NCBI GenBank assembly: GCA_020638395.1
Contig: JACKIP010000002.1
Coordinates: 1 to 64,000, forward strand
Length of the DNA stretch: 64,000 nucleotides
From: Rhodospirillales bacterium
Lineage (GTDB): Bacteria; Pseudomonadota; Alphaproteobacteria; Micavibrionales; Micavibrionaceae
Reading direction: 5' to 3'
Made by a program: the position numbers and the translations under genes. The notes beneath the pieces are model-generated. The model was not told where the DNA came from. It saw only the letters and a program-made list of their open reading frames with translations, and made no database searches. Positions 53,210 through 61,204 of the stretch are shown one piece after another. Each line of letters starts with the position of its first letter. Position 1 is the first letter of the stretch.

Positions 53210-54781
53210 TCACTCCCACTCAATCGTGCCCGGGGGTTTGGAGGTGATGTCATAGACGACGCGGTTGATGCCGCGGACTTCGTTAATGATGCGGGTGGCG
53301 ACGCGGCCTAGGAAATCATGCGGGTAGGGGTAATAATCCGCGGTCATACCATCTGTACTGGTCACGGCGCGCAGGGCGCAGACATGGTCATAGGTGCGGT
53401 CATCACCCATCACGCCCACGGTTTTCACGGGCAGGAGAACGGCAAAGGCCTGCCAGATGGCATCATATAGCCCGGCATTACGGATTTCTTCCAGATAAAT
53501 TGTGTCAGCTTTGCGCAGAATCTCGATTTTCTCGCGGGTGATCTCCCCCGGGATCCGAATGGCGAGGCCCGGCCCCGGAAACGGATGGCGGCGGATGAAA
53601 TCTTCGGGCATGCCAAGCTCGCGCCCCAGCGCCCGCACTTCATCCTTGAACAACTCCCGCAACGGTTCGACCAGTTTCAGGTTCATCCGTTCCGGCAAGC
53701 CGCCGACATTATGGTGGGATTTAATCGTAGCGCTTGGCCCGCCGGTGAAGGAGACGCTCTCGATCACATCGGGGTACAGCGTCCCCTGCGCCAGAAACTG
53801 CGCGTCACCAATCTCGCCGGCGCATTTGTCAAACACCTCGATAAACAGGCGGCCAATGGTTTTGCGTTTGGCTTCCGGATCGGTCACACCGTCCAGTTGC
53901 CCCAGAAACAGGGCGCTGGCATCTTCGTGGATGAGCGGAATGTTGTAATGCTCGCGGAACAGGCTGACGACCTGCTCACTCTCGCCGGCGCGCATCAGGC
54001 CGGTATCAACGTAAATACAGGTCAGCTGATCGCCGATCGCTTCGTGCAGCAACACCGCCGTGACCGAGGAATCAACGCCGCCGGACAGGCCACAGATGAC
54101 TTTGCCACTGCCGACCTGCGCACGGATTTTGCGGATTTCCTCGGCACGGAAGGCCGCCATTGTCCAGTCGCCAGAGCAGCCGCAGATGGTATGGGTGAAA
54201 TTCCTGTACAGGTCCGCCCCGTGCGGGGTATGCACGACCTCTGGATGGAACTGCACGGCATAGAATTTTTTGGCTTCATTGGCGATCATCGCATAGGGCG
54301 CACCTTCTGATTTCCCAATGATTTCAAACCCATCCGGCAAAGCCGTGACGCGGTCGCCGTGGCTCATCCACACTTGCTCCTGTGTTCCTTTGTTCCATTT
54401 TGATCCGGCGAGCAGTGGCGAGTCAGCCAGAATATCCACATAGGCGCGGCCAAATTCTTTATGATCGGAACCCTCGACTGTGCCACCGAGCTGCTGCACC
54501 ATGGTTTGTTGTCCGTAACAAATCCCCAGAAGCGGCAAGCCGAGGCTAAAAACGCCCTCCGGTGCACGGGGAGAGCCGTCATCCAGCACGCTGCACGGCC
54601 CGCCGGACAGGATAATCCCTTTCGGGTTAAACGCTTTGATCTTGTCAATATCGGCATTATTAAACGGCCAGATCTCGCAGTAAACGCCGCTTTCACGGAC
54701 GCGGCGGGCGATGAGCTGGGTGACTTGTGAGCCGAAATCAAGGATCAGGATATGGTCATGGAAAGAAGATGTCTGTGTCAT
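53210..54781 (-). CDS. guaA: GMP synthase (glutamine-hydrolysing)
   Basis: 523 residues from the ATG at 54781 (MTQTSSFHDHILILDFGSQV). The class I glutaminase triad is C88 (GICYGQQ), H179 and E181 (VQFHPEVVHT). The ATP-pyrophosphatase P-loop is LSGGVDSSV (232-240). The C-terminal dimer domain ends in DITSKPPGTIEWE, the typical GuaA end. It converts XMP to GMP. The frame is open upstream to 54862 but lacks family similarity there. Confidence 0.97.
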   Translation of the reverse strand: MTQTSSFHDHILILDFGSQVTQLIARRVRESGVYCEIWPFNNADIDKIKAFNPKGIILSGGPCSVLDDGSPRAPEGVFSLGLPLLGICYGQQTMVQQLGGTVEGSDHKEFGRAYVDILADSPLLAGSKWNKGTQEQVWMSHGDRVTALPDGFEIIGKSEGAPYAMIANEAKKFYAVQFHPEVVHTPHGADLYRNFTHTICGCSGDWTMAAFRAEEIRKIRAQVGSGKVICGLSGGVDSSVTAVLLHEAIGDQLTCIYVDTGLMRAGESEQVVSLFREHYNIPLIHEDASALFLGQLDGVTDPEAKRKTIGRLFIEVFDKCAGEIGDAQFLAQGTLYPDVIESVSFTGGPSATIKSHHNVGGLPERMNLKLVEPLRELFKDEVRALGRELGMPEDFIRRHPFPGPGLAIRIPGEITREKIEILRKADTIYLEEIRNAGLYDAIWQAFAVLLPVKTVGVMGDDRTYDHVCALRAVTSTDGMTADYYPYPHDFLGRVATRIINEVRGINRVVYDITSKPPGTIEWE

Positions 54782-54900
54782 ATCCTCTTTTACAAAAGAG
54801 TGGGCCGGAACGCAAAGCTTTAATGAAAAACAGCTCAGTTTGTGCCAATTTTCGAGTCGCAAAACGACTTTATGATGTCGCAGAGGGTTTGATAGTGGTT

Positions 54901-56067
54901 CTAAAGCGCGGGTTCGTGGATGCTGCTTCCACTTTCATGAGACGGTGCAGCAGCAGGAGTTTTGTCCTGACCGCGTCGTCCAAGCATTGTCGAGACTCGA
55001 TCAAGAAATCTCTGTGTATTCTTGCCGGAGTCACTTCTGTTTTCCGCAACAAATCTCTCTGGGCTTTGAAGGAAAGCATGGACAAGACTGATAGCTTCTT
55101 GAGGGATCTTCGGGTCTGGATCAGACAGAATATCATGTTGTTTTGCGCCCGGAATGGTTCGTACAGCCGCATTGGGAGCCTCTCTCCCCCATTTTCTTGC
55201 CGTCCCGTTATCAATACATTCGTCCTTTTCAGCCAAAAGGATTAGCGTTGGAATGGTTACTCCCGCCGCAAGGTCCCGAGACTGCACCCGCCGTAATGCA
55301 GGAAGAGCCGACACGACCCAGCCTCGCGTTACAGTATGATTAATCAATTCCGGATTTTCCGTCCGCCACAAATCATCATGGGCTTTCTGAGCGTCCGGGG
55401 CCAATAATGCAGCCTCACGCTCTTTCTGAAACTTTGTTGAGATAACATCGTCCGGCTTCACGGCTCTATGAACGCGCAGCATATACTCACCAGCAAGCTG
55501 CGGATGTAGTCTGTAATGAGCAAATGCCAGTCTGTCGAGATCTTGTTGCCCAAACATAGGGGCTCCAAAAACGGCCTGATCGACGGCCTCCGGATGCGCG
55601 GCGAGCAAATGGGCTCCGACCAGCCCTCCCTGAGAAACTGCCAGTAACGTTTTATTGGGATTTTTTAGTCCGTGATACCGGGCAAGGGGAGACACAACCG
55701 ATGTTATAAACTGAAAACTGTCCTCAGCCAGTGTATGAAAATCCCAGCCCCCCATCCTGTCAGGATGTTCCGGGTAAGCTCTGTCTGACAGGCCATGCCC
55801 GCGCCGCTCCAGCACAAACGTCGCCTGCCCACGCTCTGCATTCGCGCGAATCAACCGGGCGTGTTTTTCAAGAAATTCATTGGTGCCAATCTCCATAATA
55901 ATGGCACCTTCCGCGTGATCGGGAATATAGCATCCAAAGCACAGGCGATGACCGCTATCATTGTAAAAATGGCCCGTGACGGTCTCTTCCGGCAGCAAAA
56001 AATGCTCTGGTAAAGTAGGCGGCACCCTCAAATTTCGTCCGGATATTGTAAATTGATCCGTTATCAT
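54901..56067 (-). CDS. Alpha/beta hydrolase, lysophospholipase-like
   Basis: 388 residues from the ATG at 56067. No signal peptide is obvious. Nucleophile S145 in LLAVSQGGLVGAHLLA (Gln where GHSMGG has Met), ERRGHGLSDR, a lid region (155-250), LILLAEKDECID with the catalytic Asp, and GAKQHDIL with the His. The C-terminal 60 residues are low-complexity and charged. Probable serine esterase of membrane lipids; substrate unknown. Confidence 0.8.
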   Translation of the reverse strand: MITDQFTISGRNLRVPPTLPEHFLLPEETVTGHFYNDSGHRLCFGCYIPDHAEGAIIMEIGTNEFLEKHARLIRANAERGQATFVLERRGHGLSDRAYPEHPDRMGGWDFHTLAEDSFQFITSVVSPLARYHGLKNPNKTLLAVSQGGLVGAHLLAAHPEAVDQAVFGAPMFGQQDLDRLAFAHYRLHPQLAGEYMLRVHRAVKPDDVISTKFQKEREAALLAPDAQKAHDDLWRTENPELINHTVTRGWVVSALPALRRVQSRDLAAGVTIPTLILLAEKDECIDNGTARKWGREAPNAAVRTIPGAKQHDILSDPDPKIPQEAISLVHAFLQSPERFVAENRSDSGKNTQRFLDRVSTMLGRRGQDKTPAAAPSHESGSSIHEPAL

Positions 56068-56164
56068 TTTTACAGAATAAATGATTCTTTTTAAATAAAG
56101 CAAGAAGAATGTATGCAAAAAACACAACTCTTCAGAACTTTTTTTTCTGCACCTGCGAAAAGAA

Positions 56165-56395
56165 TCAGGATTTCAGACTTTTTAACCGGTCCAGAGCCGT
56201 CTGAATCCGCTCCGGATAGTCCCGCCGCTCCACAAACATTCCGCCCCCGGCATTGCGGGTCATGGCTTTTTCCAGCGCCAGAGTCAGGGTTTCCGACACA
56301 TCGACATCTTTTTGTTCCAGCGCCAGTTCCAGCGCATAAAGAATTCGGTCGCTGACGCGTTCGTGATTGAGGGAAGTATCCAGTACGTTAGTCAT
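56165..56395 (-). CDS. Small hypothetical helical protein
   Basis: 76 residues: MTNVLDTSLNHERVSDRILY... with an amphipathic helical middle and a basic end. No family recognised. It lies 2 bases downstream of the next hydrolase gene on the same strand (56398), so the two are almost certainly co-transcribed. Confidence 0.68.
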   Translation of the reverse strand: MTNVLDTSLNHERVSDRILYALELALEQKDVDVSETLTLALEKAMTRNAGGGMFVERRDYPERIQTALDRLKSLKS

Positions 56396-56397
56396 AT

Positions 56398-57420
56398 CTA
56401 TTTTCCGCTATGTTCAGGAGTTATGATCTGTTTTTTCTTATTCAGAATATTGATTTTTATTAAGTCGTCAAAGCTTTTCAGAAAATCGTCCCGGATGGAA
56501 TCGCACTCCATCAGAATTTCATGACCTGCCTCCGGATATGTTTTCAGGATTGCCCCGCGGATAACGTGAGCCGCCCGCCGGATTGCTTTGTTACTGACCA
56601 GCTTTTCCCGTCCGGCCAAGGCCAGAAGCAAAGGTGTTTTGATGGATTTCAGGAATTTTTCCTGCTGCACAATATGGCATGTTTTCGTGGCATGATACAG
56701 CCAGCGGTAGGTCACATCCCCGATCTGTAATTTCGGATCAAACTGCATCCAGGCATCGTGAATAGCATCCCTGTGTGGATCAGAAGAAAAAAAGTTTTTC
56801 TCGCGGGGGGCGTACCCCGTCCCGCCCGGCACATAAGAACAATCTGCGACCTCCATCAACAGCTTCGTCAGGGGGATGCGCAAAAAACCGGGGATCAGAT
56901 CCAGCGCGTGAATCCCGAACATCGGCGTTGTCATTGCAGCACAGGAAAAGACCGACGGATGTTTAGACAGATAACGCAGCCCGATATTTCCTCCCATAGA
57001 ATGCGCGAGCATCGCCAGAGGCAATTTGCCGACCTCCGGATGCATTCCGGATGGCAGCACATAGTCCCGTATAAAAATCTCCAGATCCTGTACATCTTTA
57101 TAAAATCCGTTGGAAATGTTCTTATGCGGTGATTTCTCAATATGACGGTGGGAGCGCCCCTGCCCCTGCCATTCCAGAATATACACCGCATATTTTTTTT
57201 CCAGACAGCCCCGGATCAACTCAAAGTACTTTTCGCAATATTCCGCGCGCCCCGGCAAAATCACAATCACGGCTTTGGGAACGACATGCTTGGGAAAGAC
57301 CGAGCCAAACCGCAGCTTCTCACCGTTATGACCGGCAAACATATGCCACCGCCAGCCGACGGGCTGTAAGAACCGCTCTTCAAGAGCCGGGTTGGTGTGT
57401 GAATGATCTTCAGATGCCAT
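56398..57420 (-). CDS. Alpha/beta hydrolase, PldB/monoglyceride lipase-like
   Basis: 340 residues from the ATG at 57420. PGRAEYCEKY, EWQGQGRSHRH, nucleophile S141 in LAHSMGGNIGLRYL, FGIHALDLIP, LALAGREKLVSN with the acid and YPEAGHEILME with the His. This is the lysophospholipase L2/monoacylglycerol lipase pattern. Upstream in-frame codons to 57477 look non-coding. It shares fold and lysophospholipase-like pattern, but little direct identity, with the hydrolase at 54901. Confidence 0.85.
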   Translation of the reverse strand: MASEDHSHTNPALEERFLQPVGWRWHMFAGHNGEKLRFGSVFPKHVVPKAVIVILPGRAEYCEKYFELIRGCLEKKYAVYILEWQGQGRSHRHIEKSPHKNISNGFYKDVQDLEIFIRDYVLPSGMHPEVGKLPLAMLAHSMGGNIGLRYLSKHPSVFSCAAMTTPMFGIHALDLIPGFLRIPLTKLLMEVADCSYVPGGTGYAPREKNFFSSDPHRDAIHDAWMQFDPKLQIGDVTYRWLYHATKTCHIVQQEKFLKSIKTPLLLALAGREKLVSNKAIRRAAHVIRGAILKTYPEAGHEILMECDSIRDDFLKSFDDLIKINILNKKKQIITPEHSGK

Positions 57421-57571
57421 GAATAAAGCCAAATACAAAATAAATACAGGTGGGCGCGAATGACAGGTTAGTCGCATCTCACCCGCTCTTCAAGAAATGA
57501 ATATAAATTTTGAGACGGCTAAACGCCACAAAAAGTTTGGTATTTCCCATGTGCAATGCTAAAAAAAGGTC

Positions 57572-58720
57572 ATGACACAAACATCTCATAAAATTCTTCT
57601 TTTGCCCGGTGATGGAATCGGACCGGAAGGCATGGCCGAAGTTTCCAAGCTGGCGAACTGGCTGAGCGCCCATCATTACGCGTCGTTTGAGCTGGAGACG
57701 GATCTGGTCGGCGGCGCCGCGATCGACGCGCATGGCGTGCCGGTGACAGATGAAACGATTGCCAAGGCCAAAGCCGCCGACGCGGTGATGCTGGGAGCCG
57801 TTGGCGGCCCCAAATGGGACAGGGTTGACTATGCGATTCGCCCGGAGGCCGGGCTGCTTAAATTGCGTAAAGAACTTGATTTGTTTGCGAATCTGCGTCC
57901 GGCGCTTGTTTTCGATGCTCTGATTGAGGCCTCCACCCTGAAGCCGGAAATTGTCCGGGGGCTGGATATTCTGATTGTGCGAGAGCTGACCGGCGGGGTT
58001 TATTTTGGAGAACCACGCGGTATCGAGATCCTTCCCAACGGCGAAAAACGCGGATTTAACACCCAGACCTACACGACCTCTGAAATTCGCCGCGTGGCCG
58101 AGGTTGCGTTTGATCTTGCCGGCAAGCGCAGCAAAAAAGTAACCTCCTGCGAAAAAGCCAATGTCATGGAGTCCGGCAAACTCTGGCGCGAGGTTGTCAC
58201 AGAATTGCATGCGGAGAAATATCCCGGCATCGCCCTGTCCCATATGTATGCCGATAACTGCGCCATGCAATTGCTGCGCAATCCGCAGCAATTTGACGTG
58301 ATTGTCACGGATAATCTGTTCGGCGATATTTTGTCCGATGAAGCCTCCATGCTGACCGGGTCTTTAGGTATGCTCCCGTCGGCGTCACTGGGCGCGGTGG
58401 ATGCCACAACCGGAAAACGCTATGCCATGTATGAACCGGTCCACGGTTCAGCCCCCGATATTGCCGGGCAGGGAAAAGCCAATCCTCTGGCAACAATTCT
58501 GTCTTTTGCCATGTGCCTGCGTTATTCCCTCAACCGTGGAGATCTGGCCGATGCCATCGAACAGGCCGCCCAGAACGTTCTGAATAGCGGATTGCGCACG
58601 CCCGATATCATGGCAGAGCATTGTACGCAGATCTCGACAGCGGATATGGGCGATGCCCTGATCCGCGCTCTGGAGACCAGCCTGTTCCTCTCCATGCGGG
58701 CAACCGGTGCGTCCTCTTAG
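57572..58720 (+). CDS. leuB: 3-isopropylmalate dehydrogenase
   Basis: 382 residues. LLLPGDGIGPE at the start, the substrate region LFANLRPALVF and ELTGGVYFGEPRG (characteristic of LeuB rather than Icd), YADNCAMQL with metal-binding Asp, then DNLFGDILSDEASML and the adenine-site YEPVHGSAPDIAGQGKANP. It carries out the NAD-dependent oxidation in leucine synthesis. No leuA/C/D in the window. Confidence 0.95.
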   Translation: MTQTSHKILLLPGDGIGPEGMAEVSKLANWLSAHHYASFELETDLVGGAAIDAHGVPVTDETIAKAKAADAVMLGAVGGPKWDRVDYAIRPEAGLLKLRKELDLFANLRPALVFDALIEASTLKPEIVRGLDILIVRELTGGVYFGEPRGIEILPNGEKRGFNTQTYTTSEIRRVAEVAFDLAGKRSKKVTSCEKANVMESGKLWREVVTELHAEKYPGIALSHMYADNCAMQLLRNPQQFDVIVTDNLFGDILSDEASMLTGSLGMLPSASLGAVDATTGKRYAMYEPVHGSAPDIAGQGKANPLATILSFAMCLRYSLNRGDLADAIEQAAQNVLNSGLRTPDIMAEHCTQISTADMGDALIRALETSLFLSMRATGASS

Positions 58721-58924
58721 ACCGCTCCAAACCTTGTTGAGATATATCGACATTTTAAATAAAAATGAGGCATTCGTCATTCCCCGGATTGTCTGTGACA
58801 ATTCAGGCAATGACGGCTTAAAGTTTGTCTCAAAATTATTTGGAGTTCCCGTAAATTGCCATAATCTCAGTGGGGCGTTCGCAATAACCGAAAACTTGTC
58901 CCGCGGAAGATATCAGAGGCTTGT
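58721..58924. repeat. Short intergenic with hairpin and repeat
   Basis: Positions 58776-58817 read gtcattccccggattgtctg...caggcaatgacgg, a hybrid of the two common hairpin types. 58818-58853 holds cttaaagtttgtctcaaaattatttgga, matching the reverse-copy tail seen at 34540-34560. It separates convergent leuB and mlaE. Confidence 0.55.
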
Positions 58925-59743
58925 TCAGGAAAAGAAAATCTGCGTGAGCATGTAATTCATCACCAGAATCAGAATCGAGGCAGACACAACGGCATTGGTC
59001 GTGGCGTTGCCGACGCCTTGTGCGCCGCGGCCTGAATTATAGCCATGATAACAGCCCATCAGCGTCACAATCAGGCCAAAAACGGCGGCTTTGACCAGTC
59101 CGGAAATGACATCGGAATTCTCCAGAACATTCCACGTTTGCGACAGGTAGGTCCCGGGAGAAAATCCGAGCGAATAGATGCTGACGACATAGCCGCCAAA
59201 AACTCCGATAATGTCCCCGGTCAGAACCAGACAAGGCAACATCAGGGTGCCCGCCAGAATACGTGGCGCAACAAGGTATTTATAGGGATTAACCGACAGG
59301 GTTGACAGGGCGTCGATCTGCTCGGTCACACGCATGGTGCCGATCTCTGCGGCAATCGCGGCCCCGACGCGTCCGGCCACCATTAACCCGGCCAGAACCG
59401 GCGCGAGTTCTCGTGTCATGGACAGGACCACCACTCCGGCAATTGCCCCTTCGGCATTGAACCGGGTAAATCCGGTATAAGATTGCAGGGCCAGCACCAT
59501 CCCGGTAAACAGGGCCGTCATTCCCACAACCGGCAAAGAGTAATAACCAACATTAATCATCTGATTAAGGATATTTTTGCCAAAATAGGGAGGGGTAAAA
59601 ACATGCATCACGGCCAGCGCCATAAACTCTGCCAGCCGCCCGACCGCCGCCAAAAATCGCATGGTGGCGCGCCCAACCTTATCAAAAACATCAAGGACGG
59701 GATCGTAAAACGCGGGTTTGGAGAGGGTAACTTCGGTTGTCAT
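58925..59743 (-). CDS. mlaE: MlaE-family ABC transporter permease
   Basis: 272 residues with an N-terminal amphipathic region and five or six membrane segments. SLPVVGMTALFTGMVLALQS, then LTRELAPVLAGLMVAGRVGA-type motif (SMTRELAPVLAGLMVAGRVG) and IAAEIGTMRVTEQIDALSTL are hallmark MlaE sequences. Part of a retrograde phospholipid transport system; the partner ATPase (mlaF) and MCE protein (mlaD) are not in the window downstream, which is unusual, since the next gene is convergent leuB. Same strand as alr, 63 bases after it. Confidence 0.93.
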   Translation of the reverse strand: MTTEVTLSKPAFYDPVLDVFDKVGRATMRFLAAVGRLAEFMALAVMHVFTPPYFGKNILNQMINVGYYSLPVVGMTALFTGMVLALQSYTGFTRFNAEGAIAGVVVLSMTRELAPVLAGLMVAGRVGAAIAAEIGTMRVTEQIDALSTLSVNPYKYLVAPRILAGTLMLPCLVLTGDIIGVFGGYVVSIYSLGFSPGTYLSQTWNVLENSDVISGLVKAAVFGLIVTLMGCYHGYNSGRGAQGVGNATTNAVVSASILILVMNYMLTQIFFS

Positions 59744-59806
59744 TCTGACATAAATACCTCAGCTTTGCGCGAATTGCAAAGGAAGAGTTATCCTGATGTG
59801 GATCAG

Positions 59807-60961
59807 TTATATATACACCCGCTTCAGGCGCGGGCCGAGGGAGGTCAGGACTTCATAGTCGCTTTGCAGACCGACGCTGTCTTTTGCCAGATCTGCCGGG
59901 GTCTGGGAGGGACCGATCACCTCCAGATACGCCCCCGGATGCGGGATTTGATCTTCCGGTACCTGCGCAAGGGAGACCGTGACCAGATCCATCGAAACCC
60001 GTCCGCGAATCGGGCAGGCAATGCCGTTCCAGAATAATTTTCCGCCTCCACTGAGACTGCGGAAAAATCCATCCGCATATCCCAGATTGACGGTCGCCAC
60101 GCGCTCATGTTCCTGCCCCGGTGCCGTCTGTACGGTGTAGGAGGCTCCGTAACCGATGGGTTCTCCGCGTGGAACAGTTTGAATGGTCAAAATGGGGGTA
60201 TGGAGGCTAACGACCGGGTGCATGGGATTTTGACGGGAAGGCGTGGGGTTCAGGCCGTACAGCGCCATGCCGGAGCGGGTGATCTGATAAAGGGCGTCCG
60301 GCGCGGCAAAAATCCCGGCGGAATTACACAGGGAAGCCGGCGTGTTAGGGAAAAAATCTTTAATGAATTCAAAGCGTTTGATCTGCCGAGGGGTTTCCGA
60401 ATGCGCCTCTTCGTCGGCGCAAGAAAAGTGAGACATAATCAGGCAGACGTCCAATCCCTGTAGCCGCGTTTCCCGTTCCCGCAGCAATATTTCCGTCTCG
60501 TAAGTTCCAAGCCCCAGCCGGTTCATGCCGGTATCAAAATGCAGAACCGCCGGCAGAACCCGCTCCATCTTGCGGGCGAGATCCTGCCAAACCCTGAGAT
60601 CGTGCAAGCTGTTCAGAACCGGATGTATGCCGGCTTCGACAAATTCTTCCGGCTCTCCGGTCAGCAACCCATTCAGAACATAACAGGCGCGATCGGTCAG
60701 GAGAGGGCGGAGTGCCGCGGCCTCTGCTGCGTGTGCGAAAAAGAAATGCCGGCAACCTTCCTCTATCAGAACCGGGGCAATCTGCGCCGCACCCAAGCCA
60801 TAGGAGTCGGCTTTTAACACGCCGGACAGCGCAGCATCTTTGCTGCGGACCTGCAATATCCGGTAATTTTGGCGAAGTGCCTCCAGATCAATACACAGCA
60901 CCGCACCGAGTGCTGCAACAGGCACATTCAAAGGGAAAGGGATCTGTACAGGAAGGGACAT
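59807..60961 (-). CDS. alr: Alanine racemase
   Basis: 384 residues. The PLP-lysine motif is SGVLKADSYGLGAAQIA with K50. HFDTGMNRLGLG, SHFSCADE, RSGMALYGLNP, the second catalytic Tyr in GYGASYTV, and DLVTVSL near the end are all typical. It makes D-alanine for peptidoglycan. Slightly longer than the E. coli enzyme. Confidence 0.94.
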   Translation of the reverse strand: MSLPVQIPFPLNVPVAALGAVLCIDLEALRQNYRILQVRSKDAALSGVLKADSYGLGAAQIAPVLIEEGCRHFFFAHAAEAAALRPLLTDRACYVLNGLLTGEPEEFVEAGIHPVLNSLHDLRVWQDLARKMERVLPAVLHFDTGMNRLGLGTYETEILLRERETRLQGLDVCLIMSHFSCADEEAHSETPRQIKRFEFIKDFFPNTPASLCNSAGIFAAPDALYQITRSGMALYGLNPTPSRQNPMHPVVSLHTPILTIQTVPRGEPIGYGASYTVQTAPGQEHERVATVNLGYADGFFRSLSGGGKLFWNGIACPIRGRVSMDLVTVSLAQVPEDQIPHPGAYLEVIGPSQTPADLAKDSVGLQSDYEVLTSLGPRLKRVYI

Positions 60962-61204
60962 CGTGCCGCCATGTTGTTACAAAAAAAAGATGGAAACAGC
61001 GTATCATATCCGCAAGATATTCCATAGATCTAATCCTTAGATCTAATCCTTGCCAAAATCTTGTGTGCCCCCGGGCGCGTCCAACCGCATTTTTAAAGAA
61101 CAACGCCTTATTTTCCGTTTTATTCCCGCGAGAGTTCTTGCGGAGCGATGGGGGAACGTCTATCATAATATCTATCACCCTAAATCATCGCACCCAGTTT
61201 CGTT
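60962..61204. other. Divergent promoter region of alr and ftsK
   Basis: 243 bases. A direct tandem duplication, 'agatctaatcctt', stands at 61026-61053 (twice in a row). No gene or clear terminator is visible. Both flanking genes start here, so it should hold two promoters, but no box was certain. Confidence 0.5.
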
